Assembly: GCA_014529385.2 (NCBI GenBank)
Contig: CM043947.1
Coordinates: forward strand, 122,553,391 to 122,617,390
DNA: 64,000 bases
Origin: Adiantum capillus-veneris
Taxonomy: Eukaryota > Streptophyta > Polypodiopsida > Polypodiales > Pteridaceae
Reading direction: 5' to 3'
This document shows, in pieces, positions 46,440 through 57,083 of this stretch. The notes under the pieces were generated by a model. That model ran no database searches and had not been told where the DNA came from. It saw only the letters and a program-made list of their open reading frames with translations. The translations under genes were made by a program, and so were the position numbers. How positions within the stretch are numbered: position 1 is the first letter of the stretch; each line of letters opens with the position of its first letter.

Positions 46440-47678
46440 CTAGGAAGGCTACCAGGTATCGCATAGTAAATGATGACTTGTATTGTCTTGGTAAGGATGG
46501 TGTGCTTAGGAGAGTGCCTTTGAAGAGTGAAATTGAAGAGATTTTAAAAGCTTGTCACGATGATATGTGCGGAGGACACTTTGCACACGACGTCACTAGT
46601 AGAAAGGTTCTACAAGCTAGGTTTACTTGGCCAAGTCTTCATCGTGATGTCAAATACTGGTGTCAAACATGTGATGAATGTCAGAAAGCAGGACCACGAC
46701 GGCTCATAGCTGAACCTCAGAACCCAATAAAGGTATATGGGCCCTTTGAGAAGTGGGGAATTGATGCCATAGGACCTCTACCACGCACTCAGTCAGGTAA
46801 AGAGTACATCATCATGGGAGTAGACTACATGACTAGATGGGCTGAGGCTATGCCGACCAATAGAATTACTGCTAAGGATGTGAGTCACTTCATCTTTGAC
46901 CACATCTGTTGCCGGTTTGGCACCCCTCTTGAAATACTATCTGATAGAGGACCAGGGTTTAGAGCAGACTTGGTAGGAGAACTCATGAAGAAGCTAAATA
47001 TTAAGCATCAACACTCTACTCCTTACTACCCTCAGTGCAATGGTTTGGTGGAAAAGTAAATGGAATCATTTGCAAAATTCTCACCAAACAGGTACATGCT
47101 AGGCGCCAAGATTGGGACAAACACCTGAATGGAGCTCTATGGGCCTATAGAACCTCCTTCAAAACCACATTAGGGTACACACCCCTTTCATTTGGTTTAT
47201 GGAAAGGAGGCGCTTTTGCCCATTGAAGTGAAGTTAACAAGTTTTCGAATATTGGGTAGCCAGGTAGGCTCTCAAAAGGAGAAAGTACATCAAAGGATCA
47301 TGGATTTAGAGAGGCTGCAATTGGATCGTGAAGAAGCCATCAACCACTATTCTCAAGAAGCAGAGAAGCGCAGAGAAAAGTTCAACAAAAAGCTAGCATC
47401 CAAAGACATCAAAAAGGATCTCTAGTGCTTCGATATGACAATCGCTTCGACACTCGTAAGGATGGAAAGTTTCTTTTCCGATGGGAAGGCCCGTTCTTGG
47501 TCCCAAAAAGTTCAAAAATGGCTCTTACAGACTTCAAGACATTGATGGTAAAGTGCACAAGACCAGGACAAATGGATGGCTTCTAAAGCCTTATCACATC
47601 AGGAAAGGTCAGACAGCTCAAGATCAAAGAAAGTAGGCTAGAGGCATAAAATACCCCTAGCCAGGTTTGGGGGGGCTA
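46440..47678 (+). pseudogene. Tat-1 integrase in pieces, then untranslated tail and PPT
   Basis: Piece 1 (46478-47059) has the H-x3-H/C-x2-C zinc region (GGHFAHD, CQTCDEC), then GIDAIGP, LSDRGPGF and NGLVEK, giving the D-D-E triad. An extra A run near 47054-47058 then brings a stop. Piece 2 (to 47226) carries WDKHLNGALWAYRT. Piece 3 (47192-47425) carries YGKEALLPIEV. The C-terminal FLFRWEGPF region follows at about 47465-47500, again out of frame. Each break fits a one-base indel. A polypurine tract precedes 47679. Confidence 0.85.
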
Positions 47679-49117
47679 TGATCCGAGCCTATTAGAAAAT
47701 TTTTGTTTAATATTTTGTTGGTTTTCCTTGCTTCTAGAGGTTTACAATAAAAGAAAGAGTGAGAACAACCTCTTGGAAAAATAAAAAAAAATGATTTGAT
47801 AGGAATTTTTCTTGACTAGTTCACCGAGGTGAAAGGTAGAGGGAGAACCTAGTGGAAAGGAAAGGAAAATATGTAAATGTGAAAAGAAAAAATATGATGT
47901 GGTTGTGGAGCCATGCACCCATGATTCAAGGGTCATGAGTCTCATATCATCATGGCTTTGGAGCCATATGATGATTCAAACAAATGGGACCCAAGTGGAA
48001 GACTTGGTAAAGGAAGAAATCAGACACATGATTTTGCTGAATTTTTAAAAATACTTCCACTCCGATCTAAGAAAATTTGTCTTCATCAAAGTTGTAGCGA
48101 TGAGCTTGAGATTCTGGCCATATTTTTTTTATAATTTTTGCATCTACGGTCTAGGAGATATGGCCAAAATGGTGGACGCCAGTTTTTTCAACTGTGGTGG
48201 AGACCACCCCCTCTACCTTTACACACACACACACCCTTCCTTTCCACATTGAGACCTTCTCTAAAAATCATCCATTAGTCTCTCACCCTCCTCTCCTTCC
48301 TCCTCTCTCTCAAGCTCAAAAACCCATCAAAATTCCTCTTCTAATCACCTCTCAAGTCATGCTTAATCTTGTTGTAATTCATAAGTCCTCATTCAACCCC
48401 TTTCATTATTACTAGATATGTATTGATTTTATGTAGATTCTTTACATTTTAAAATAAGGAAGCTCTTGGACTCAAGCTATGGAGGAAGGAGTGAAGACAA
48501 CACAAGTGATGATGGAGCTAATTGGCAACAAATCACTTGAAGGAGCTTCTTCATTGGTTGAATGTCCCTAATCAAGCTTCATTTGTACAAATTACACTTG
48601 GATCTTAACCTCGCTCCTAATCACTCTCTTTCCTATATAAAGAGATTGGAGTGAAGACAACACAAGTGATGATGGAGCTAATTGGTCAACAAATCACTTG
48701 GAAGGAGCTTCTTCATTGGTTGAATGTCCCTAATCAAGCTTCATTTGTACAAATTACACTTGGATCTTAACCTCGCTCCTAATCACTCTCTTTCCTATAT
48801 AAAGAGGCCTTCCCCTTTGTAATTTCAAGCCTCCCTCAGCCCCATTGAGCCTTTGTATCACTCGCCATGAGCCCATAAGCTCATTCATTCACTCTATTCT
48901 TGCACATCCTAGAGTGCAAATTGTTTCATGCTAGTAACCTCTCCTCCTCTTACTTATGTTAATTAAGAGAAATGTTTTATATGCGTGTGAGAGTGCTTGA
49001 TGTGATCTTGGCTAATCCTTGAGTGATTGTTTGGTAATCTATATGCTATTTGTGTTGGGAGTGTTTGAAGTCATCCATTCCTTGTACACACACTACGGTT
49101 AATGCTTCATTCATAGT

Positions 49118-49201
<84 letters not shown>

Positions 49202-49317
49202 GTGTAGCGGTCCTAGTCCACGCTTCCAAGACTAGGTGGTGCCCTCATCTCATTTCCCTTGTGGCGCAATGGAGTTTGTTTTGGTGTAGAGGCCGCCATT
49301 CCAAATTTCCTTCGTCA
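47679..49317 (+). repeat. Tat-1 right LTR (1639 bases) with an internal 160-base duplication
   Basis: It is preceded by a purine-rich tract GGTTTGGGGGGGC. It is longer than the left LTR because the block starting GGAGTGAAGACAAC at 48488 is repeated at 48648, which duplicates the CCTATATAAAGAG promoter motif. A longer CT microsatellite lies at about 49121-49197. Other differences from the left LTR are largely one- or two-base indels. Confidence 0.9.
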
Positions 49318-50191
49318 ATGACATAGTTTATAGATGGAACAAACCTATCAGGAGGTCGTGTGATACGTCCAGATCTACGCACAATAGGTGGCTCAGGCTC
49401 AGCCACAACCTGTGGTTCCACTCTATCCTGTCCTCGCTCCTCTTGAGCCCTGACATTTTGTCTTGCACGTGCAGGTCCATCTTCTTGGAAGACAACTCTT
49501 CTAATCTCCTCAACCCTCTCTGGTTTAGAATGATATTTGGATTCATTAAAGTGAACATCATTGCTGTGGACAATCTTTCTGGATTCGGGATCCCAAAGTC
49601 TGTACCCCATCTCACCAGAATTACCATAGCCTAGAAAGATGCACTTTCTACTCTTTGGCTCAAGTTTGTTCCTAAATTCCTTTGGAACGTGAGTATATGC
49701 CTCACAGCCAAAGACTCTGAGAGGAGGGCATTTTGCCTGACCATACCATCTCTGACACTGAATCCTTCTGCAAAACCTTGCTAGGAGATCTATTTACAAG
49801 ATGAATAGCCATTTGGCAGCTGTGCATTAGACAACATACTTATGACTTTCTCTTGTATGGTCCTATTCATCCCCTCAGCAACACCATTTTGAGGAGGATT
49901 GTAAGGAGCAGTAAGTTCACGTTTTATACCTTTTGACTCACAAAAGTCCTGAAAGGCCATTGAAACATACTCTCCACCATTGTCAATGCGTAAGCATTTA
50001 AGCTTCTTGCCACTCTGATTCTCCACAAGTGTCACAAACGTTTTGAAAACACTAAACGCTTCATCCTTGTGCTTGAGAAAGTAAACCCATACTTTCCTCG
50101 AGGAATCATCTATAAATGTCATAAAGTAAGAAGCTCCCCCTAGAGATAGGTTAGGCATAGGTCCACACAAATCACTATGAACAAGTGCCAA
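49318..50191 (-). pseudogene. Copia integrase core and C-terminal part, frameshifted
   Basis: The core at 50191-49790 carries DLCGP, RIDNGGEY and NGVAEGMNRT, the D-D-E triad in order (the residue after the Glu is Gly where Arg is common). After a shift near 49790 the text continues as the GYGNSGEMGYRLWDPES region to the Tat-1 junction. The frame across the junction restores SINYV then MLTDCNEP once one copy of ATGA is removed. Confidence 0.85.
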
Positions 50192-50276
50192 CTGTGTATC
50201 TCTTCTACTGCTTCTATGCTTATGTGGCTGCTGTGTTTGCTTACCATACAGACAATGTTCACAGAATTCAAAATCA

Positions 50277-51692
50277 TTAAATGAAAAGCCAGGAAAATAA
50301 CAAACGAGACAAGATTTCCATTCCCTTCTTGGACATATGTCCTAACCGGCAATGCCACAAAGAAACGTTCGGCTGCTCGGTTACATTGATTACATTTTTA
50401 GAGACATTTGATACATAAATCATGTAAAGTCCTCCAGACTTTACTCCATGTGCTACTGTCATAGAACCCTTGGATATCTTCCATATGTTCTGTCCAAAAG
50501 TGGTGACGTAGCCAGCATCATCAAGTAAACCTGTGCTGATCAAGCTCTTTGTAATTGCGGGAACATGTCTCACATTCTTCAGCGTGAAAGAAGAGCCATT
50601 TTGAAACTTCAATTGAACATCTCCAACACCTAAGATCTCACATGTCTGCCCATTGCCTAGCCGAACATGATCTTTAGTGGTCACATAAGAGGTAAACCAC
50701 TCCTTGTTTGGAGACACATGAAGTGATGCCCCTGAGTCTATAATCCAGTCACTCAGTGCATTTCCATCAGATGCTGTAAGAAGAGCTGAGTCCATTGTAT
50801 TCTTCAAGAAGTAGATGTCTCTTAACACTAGACTGTCATCCTCTGCAACAGTGTTTGTCACATTTATTTCTTGAATCTTCACTGAGGACTTGTTCTTCTC
50901 ACCATGGTCTTCAGCTTTCTCTTTGCCTTTTTCTGCTTTCCATTCTTTGCAGTCTCTTTTCATGTGACCCTTCTTGCCACAATGGTAGCATTCTATGTCA
51001 CTCTTGCCTTTAGCACTGCGGGACTTGCTACGAGACTGATTCCTCTTTCCACCTTTGTACTTTTCTTTGGTCCTTCCCCTGACAACTAAGGCTGTTCCTT
51101 TGCCTTTGTCCATTGTCTTTCTATTGGTTTCTTCAGTAAGCAGACTTCCTTCTACACCTGCTATGTTCAAACCATCTAGAGGTGCAGAATTACTCAAAGC
51201 TGTGCGAAAAGTGTCCCAACTTTCCGGCAATGTGATCAACAGGAACATAGCTCTAACAGGTTTATCAAACTTGACACCTTGAGCTGACAACTGACTATAG
51301 ATTGTGTTGAATTCATTCAGATGATTGGACATAGGTGTCGCTTCTTTCATCTTCAAGTCAACAAGCTTCTTAAGCCAGTATACCTGTGAAGCTGCACTCT
51401 GCTTCTCATAAAGATCACTCAGCTTTAACCATGCTTGAGAAGCCGACATCTCATCTGCTACATTGAAGTAAACGCTTTCTGCCAAAGTCAGCATAATGGT
51501 AGAAAGTGCCAATTCATCCATTTCGCTCCATTCATCTTCGTCCATATCTTCTGGTTTTATCCCCTTGAGATTTATAGGTTTTATCTGCTTCTTTTGTACC
51601 AACACGTGCCAAATCTGCTGCTTCCACAATGGGAAATTGGTTCCATCCAGCTTCTTGATATTGTAAAGAGCAGTGTCGTGTGATCCAGCCAT
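50277..51692 (-). CDS. Copia gag-protease with integrase zinc-finger start
   Basis: This is a 471-codon frame from ATG 51692. Residues 1-190 are the copia gag (LDGTNFPLWKQQ near the start). The zinc knuckle CYHCGKKGHMKRDC is CX2CX4HX4C. Retropepsin follows with WIIDSGASLHV. The pre-integrase segment LWHCRLGHMSKKGMEIL comes just before the frame is lost by a shift at about 50300. The order gag, protease, integrase agrees with the rest of the element. The damage downstream makes a full polyprotein unlikely. Confidence 0.88.
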   Translation of the reverse strand: MAGSHDTALYNIKKLDGTNFPLWKQQIWHVLVQKKQIKPINLKGIKPEDMDEDEWSEMDELALSTIMLTLAESVYFNVADEMSASQAWLKLSDLYEKQSAASQVYWLKKLVDLKMKEATPMSNHLNEFNTIYSQLSAQGVKFDKPVRAMFLLITLPESWDTFRTALSNSAPLDGLNIAGVEGSLLTEETNRKTMDKGKGTALVVRGRTKEKYKGGKRNQSRSKSRSAKGKSDIECYHCGKKGHMKRDCKEWKAEKGKEKAEDHGEKNKSSVKIQEINVTNTVAEDDSLVLRDIYFLKNTMDSALLTASDGNALSDWIIDSGASLHVSPNKEWFTSYVTTKDHVRLGNGQTCEILGVGDVQLKFQNGSSFTLKNVRHVPAITKSLISTGLLDDAGYVTTFGQNIWKISKGSMTVAHGVKSGGLYMIYVSNVSKNVINVTEQPNVSLWHCRLGHMSKKGMEILSRLLFSWLFI

Positions 51693-52543
51693 AGCTACGC
51701 TTCACAGTAGTTTACTTTCTTGGGAAAAATTCGGCAGAGTTTCCCCTGTAAAATGACCTCTGAACCAATATCAACCTGTCAAATGAACCAAGAAAGCTTC
51801 AGATTCTGCATAAATTTCGGCAGAGTCTCCTTTGTAAAATGGCTTTGGTGTACTAAAAAACAGACCAAAAAACAGCTCAAAAACACTGTCTCTCTGACAC
51901 TATAAGCTATGGGTAAACCTGTCCTGCACCTGTACTGTCTCTGACTGTCCTGTCACTGTCTTGTAAGCATAGACTGCGACAATGCCTCAACGGCAGTAAA
52001 GCAAAGATGCAATCCCAACTGTCTAACTCACAGTCAATACATCCTAGCTGCCTATCTAAGGGTGCTCGAGGGATCGCTCCAGGACCTGTATCACCGAAAG
52101 GATCTCAACATTCGAGAATCCCCCAGCTCAATAAAACCTCACTCGACCCTCAACAAAGGCTGCAGTAAATCTGACAGTACATAGACTTCCCACAAAGTCA
52201 TACATCCACAAATTTCCCACTGTATGCTGTAACCGCTGCGGCGGTTGTTTGCTGCGTGACTCACAGCTAGCAAACCCTCAACAGACATACATCATCTCTG
52301 AAAATACATCCCATGTGGAAGTACCTGCAATGTCTGGATGAAATCTGGAATATCAAGCAGCAAACACAAGCTACCTGATGAACTAGTGGATGTCGCCTAC
52401 AGTCTGTGTGTAGATGCGCCGTGTTGTATGTGACACGCCTCCAAGAACTGTGAGCCGTCCTTCGATGTGTAGACAGCCACAAATCAACACTCTGGGAGTG
52501 TCGATATCCTCAGCACTTGCAGTGCTGCCCCGAGCCTCGATCT
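51693..52543 (-). other. Copia 5' leader
   Basis: About 850 bases lie between primer-binding site and gag ATG. There is no supported coding frame. The phrase AAATTCGGCAGAGT (and AAATTTCGGCAGAGTCTCC) appears near 51727 and 51811, a short internal repeat. Confidence 0.6.
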
Positions 52544-52559
52544 GAGCTCTGATACCAGT

Positions 52560-52751
52560 TGAAGGAGTACGAGCGGAAGTGTGACACGAGAGAGAGTGCG
52601 AGAAGAAGAGCACGACGATATGGTGAACTTGCTCTATTGTAATGTGTAGAGCATAGTGAGTTCTTATTAGGTTTTTACAAAAGAATATGTGTACATACCT
52701 GGCGGCCCGCACACTTACCTGGGCGACCACATTGGGCTTTATACCCCAACA
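52560..52751 (-). repeat. Copia 5' LTR
   Basis: This is the partner of 38121-38312. It is followed on the minus strand, after two bases, by TGGTATCAGAGCTC (52544-52557), the classic initiator tRNA-Met primer-binding site. High LTR identity suggests a fairly recent insertion. Confidence 0.93.
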
Positions 52752-54414
52752 CTTAGCGGCCGGCCAATCGACGTGAGGTGGGCAAAAGCAACCTTGGTGT
52801 GAGCGCAAGGCCGCCAAGGGGTGCGTCTGCAGGAAAGAGAAGAGCTCGGGTAAGAGAAGATCCTTCTCTAACACAGAGAAGAACCTCAAGACTCAAGACC
52901 CTCGGGAACCTCAAGAACCAAGACCCACAATACCCAAGTTCTTTGTGAACTTAAGAACCCAAGACTTCAGTGTATGGTCATCACCCGAAGCGGAATGGAT
53001 ACTTCGCATGGGAGTGGCGAAGAAGAGTTTTCCCCACTAGGAGGTTTTTCTGACCCTCCCCCTTCCCCATCTATGCCAAGGATTGTACCAAATCCGATGA
53101 AGGCTGTCAAGTCGATGATGGACATGATGTCACAACAAGAAGCAAATCGCGTTGCCTTGGAGCGCGAGCACGAAGAAAGAAAAGCAATCTTGGATCGCGA
53201 CCGCGAAGCGCGCAAAGAAAGAAAGGCAATCTTGGATCGTGAGCGCTAAGAAACAAAAGCGGAATTGGATCGCGAACTCGAAGAGAAAAGAGTGGCCTTG
53301 GAGTTAGAGCCTGACACGCTGAGAGACCAACACATGCAAGAGTTGGTCCTACAGGTACTCACCTCGAAACCCAAGCCGACCAAAGAGGTTGGTGGTTCAT
53401 CCAATGGCGCAAGCCGAGATTCGGACTCCCAACAACCCTGTCACCGAGAAGTTGACGTTTAGTAAGTATGACGGTAAGATGGTTGCTACTATTATTCATT
53501 CTTGGTTGCATCAATTTAATGCTTATTTTGCGACAACTAAGAAGACAGGAAATAGCAAGGTTTTGACGGCAACTATGTACCTTACCCGTGATGCCATTAA
53601 TTGGTACCACGCATGGCAAGAGGCACAGTTGGCCGCGCACCTATAGGCATCCGATGACAAGGCGCCCCTTTCCTTCAATTGGGCCGACTTCCAAGACAAG
53701 CTCAAGGCAAGGTTTATGGTACCACAGTACCTAGCACGGTTGAAAGACGATTGGCACGATCTCAAGCAAAATAGTATGCCAGTTATGTCTTTCTCTAATC
53801 GTGTTTTGCAGCTCGGTACTCAATTACGCAAATCGGATGCTGACGCAAAGAGGCATTCCTTTATGGATTGGACGAATATATCAAGTTTGATGTCGAGGTA
53901 CTTGATCCAATCGATCTCAACGAGGCGGTAGCGATTGCTCTCATGCAGGAGATGAAGCACAATAAGGGAAAGCCTAAGGTGAACAAGACTTCTCAAGGAA
54001 CCTCTCAGACTCCTCAGAACACGCAGAATGGTAATTCTTCTAGCCCATCTTCCTCTAATTCTTCGGAAAAGAACTCTAACAATGAATCTAAGGGTAAAGC
54101 TAAAACATTGCTAAACCTATGCTTACCCCTGATGAAAAGGCCGAAAAAGGAATTATAGGAGGGTATATAATGGCAGAAGAACAAGTCATTTATGCTAAGG
54201 AAGGTCATTGTTATCAATGTCACGTCAAGGGTCACATTAAAGCGGCTTGTCCTAAGATAGCCCCACCTAAAGAACCTAAGGAACCAGCAACAACCATAAG
54301 CACTTTAATGCATTACACTGAATCTTCTCACGTCTTTGACTCACATATTGATGAGTCTCTCATAAAGTGTTATGGTCGTGTAAAGGGTCAACGTTTTGTC
54401 ATATTTGTTGATCC
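52752..54414 (+). pseudogene. Element A leader and gag, broken
   Basis: The leader (52752-52973) matches that of B2. ATG 52974 begins MVITRSGMDTSHGSGEEEF. A charged coiled region follows with repeated KAILDRDRE-like units, and then a stop at 53247. The capsid part (about 53400-53930) includes KLTFSKYDGKMV and INWYHAWQEAQL, with stops and shifts. The zinc knuckle CYQCHVKGHIKAAC is at about 54209-54250. The protease start GQRFVIFVDPD is cut by element D at 54415. Confidence 0.8.
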
Positions 54415-57083
54415 TGACGTGTCAAAGCCCTAAAGAATAGATCCAACTTACACATGCCGGCCGAGGGGCCTAAACCCTAAGAAGAACAAGTAACAGAAGA
54501 AGTCCTACCAACTTATGGGGACCCCGTCTGATGGGGCCCCAAGAAACATAAAGGATTAAAATAAAGCAAGATCCACACACACAAAGAAAGACTTGCGTCA
54601 ATACTGATGACGTGACAATTGTACAGTCAAATTCCGGAAATTGCGCTGACATGATGATGTGGCAGGCTGTACGGATTTCCACATTTTGCGCCGACTGTTG
54701 TATAGAATTTCGTAAATTACGTTGGCAGCGTTTTGGCATTGCTTTTGGACAGAAGCTTTTGAGTTTGAAGGCTTTTCATGTAAAACTTCTTTTGGGGTTA
54801 AAAATGAGGTTAGGGCTCAATTTATGCCATGCTTCCTGGAGAAGGTGCAGAGCGTGGAGTTCCGGCTTGTACTGTGTTGATGCAATATAAAGAAATACCG
54901 AAAGGGGCGCCAAGGTTTGGGGCCAATATTCTCTGGGGTGGAATTCCGCCACTGTGTTGCATGTCGTCTCTCTCTTTCAGTTCAGTTGTTATTGAAGTGC
55001 TAAAATTCTATTCAATCCGTTCTTTTCTAGCATACTGGTCCTACCAAGGAGCAGACAGAGCAAGATTGCACTTTCAAAAGTTTATTGGAAATTACTGCTT
55101 TGTGCTTCGACCCCGGACTTATTAGCCACTCCCACCCTTACTTCATCGTGCATTGGGCGCGCTCCCGTCTTCACCGCTCATGTCTTACAGGGCATAAGCC
55201 ACTTACAAGAGAAGGATCCAAGATTTGTTTTGAGTCACTGTTTTTCTCAGAGGCAGTGCCATGCAGATATTGATGTCTATAGCTACCAAGCCGCACACTC
55301 CAAGGACTTGGCAAGCTTTCAAGAAAAAATTTGCCCGAAGTTATATGGTTTCTGACATCTTCCTTTGGAGTGCAACTTTTAGCAGAGTGGGGTATCCTGA
55401 AATGCTTGCCATGGAAACCATAGCAGATTATAACTTGAAATTTCTTTACATCTCTCATCAGGTGCCTCTTGTTGATAACCTCGGAGGTCTGGTGTGACTG
55501 CTATGACTTGGGACTACCATCGCCACTAGAGGAACATTGTCTGTCCTAAAGCTGATGGAGCATGATGTGCTCGGCTACGACCTTATAGAAGCCATCTAAC
55601 TCTAATTTTTGGTGCAGGTTTCAAGATGAAAATTCAATCAACCTTTCGAGCTCGACTGATGTCGAGATTGCTTTTTAAGTTTGAAATTTGTTTGAGAACT
55701 TGTTTGGTGATCCTGTTTGGAATTTGTTTGGAATGGATGGTATCTGTTTGGACCTATCTTGGTGTCGATTTGAATTGTTTGACTTTGGTTTTAATACTGG
55801 TTTCATTGATTGGTGATTTTACTCTCTGGTGGAGAAGTGAGAAATATTGTTTTGGTATTGTTTGAACCTCGGATCGACGTAGGCCAATGCTTGGGGAGCG
55901 TTTGGTTGTATGCTTGAACCTCCAAGCGACGTAGACTGCGGTCTGGGGAGCGTTTGGTTATACAGTCCTCTGAGCTCATGGCCCGGACCTTTTTAGGTTA
56001 TTTGCGGGGGGAGTGACGAGGTAGTCGTTGAGTAGCTTCATACCGCAGACCGTTTGTCTCAGGGGAGTGCGACGCTGTTTATTGTGTCTTGTAACATGTA
56101 TATGTAAGCATTTGTGTTGCATTGTGGTGTGCCAACTACTGAATATTCCTAATTGGATGAGATTTCTTGGGTATGTAATTTTAGTGCATCAAGACACCCG
56201 TGGAAGATCAGTACGGTCTGGGTGTGATGGCTAATTTTACTACGCCAGAATATCAAGAGTTCCGATCTGGACAAAAGGAGAAACTAACTCCTTGATCAAA
56301 AGAGCCAAAAGGAGAAGCTAACTCCTTAACAAAAAGAGCAAACTGATTGTCCCTCGAAATGTCCCTCGGAAATTTTTGAGCTAACTTAAGTTGTTTTGCA
56401 GATATGCTGTAATCGCGGACGATTACCTCTTTCAAGAAGGGGAGATGTCACAAACTGATGACGTGTCAAAGCCCTAAAGAATGGAGCCAACTTACACATG
56501 CCGGCCGAGGGGCCTAAACCCTAAGAAGAACAAGTAATAGAAGAAGTTCTACCAACTTATGGGGACCCCATCCGATGGTGCCCCAAGAGACATAAAGGAT
56601 TAAATAAAGCAAGACCCACACACACAAAGAAAGACTTGCGCCAATACTGATGACATGGCAACTGTACGGTCAAATTTCGGAAATTACGCTGACATGATGA
56701 CATGGTAGGCTATACGGATTTCTGCGTTTTGCGTTGACTGTTGTACAGAATTCTGTAAATTACGCTGACAGCTTTTTGGCATTGCTTTTGAACCAGAAGC
56801 TTTTGAGTTTGAAGCCTTTTCATGTAAAACTGCTTTTGGGGCCTAGGGCCTTTAAATATGAGGTTAGGGCTCATTCTCTGGCATGCTTCCTGGAGAAGAT
56901 GCAGAGCGTGGAGTTCGGGCTTGTACTGTGTTGATGCAATATAAAGAAATACCGAAAGGGGCGCCAAGGTTTGGGGCCAATACTCTCTGGGGTGGAATTC
57001 CGCCACTCCGTGTCGCATGTCGTCTCTCTTTCAGTTCAACTGTTATTGAAGTGCTAAAAGTCTGTTCAGTTTGTTCTTTTCTA
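54415..57083 (+). mobile_element. Non-autonomous LTR element D inside the protease of A
   Basis: LTR copies at 54415-55030 and 56446-57083 are about 85-90% alike by eye. The right copy starts TGTCACAAACTGATGACGTG after the purine tract AAGAAGGGGAGA (56434-56445). The left copy lacks the first 13 bases. The 1.4-kb interior has no gag or pol. LTR structure resembles family E. The insertion separates IFVDPD from ASLLERARLEV in the protease. No clean target duplication is visible, and the outer edges are approximate. Confidence 0.75.

Larger units (their letters stand above)
39976..49317 (+). mobile_element. Tat-like Ty3/gypsy element (Tat-1) inside copia
   Basis: LTRs 39976-41438 and 47679-49317 start TGATCCGAGCC and end TTCGTCA. 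The four-base flanks ATGA at 39972-39975 and 49318-49321 are the target duplication. Removing the element rebuilds the copia frame. The internal order is an extra ORF, two small related ORFs, gag, protease-RT-RNase H-second RNase H, then integrase. The second RNase H and the extra upstream ORF are features of Tat-like elements. There are several single-base frame breaks. Confidence 0.93.
38121..52751 (-). mobile_element. Ty1/copia element, split by Tat-1
   Basis: The 192-base LTRs (38121-38312 and 52560-52751) start TGTTGGGGTATAAAG on the minus strand and end CTTCA. The flanks CTTAA (38116-38120) and CTTAG (52752-52756) are a duplication with one change. Removing the element restores GTGCACTTAGCGGCCGG, which occurs uninterrupted in B2 near 62590. 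The minus-strand order is PBS, leader, gag-protease, integrase, RT and RNase H, which is copia order. Tat-1 (39976-49317) splits it between integrase and RT. Confidence 0.92.
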
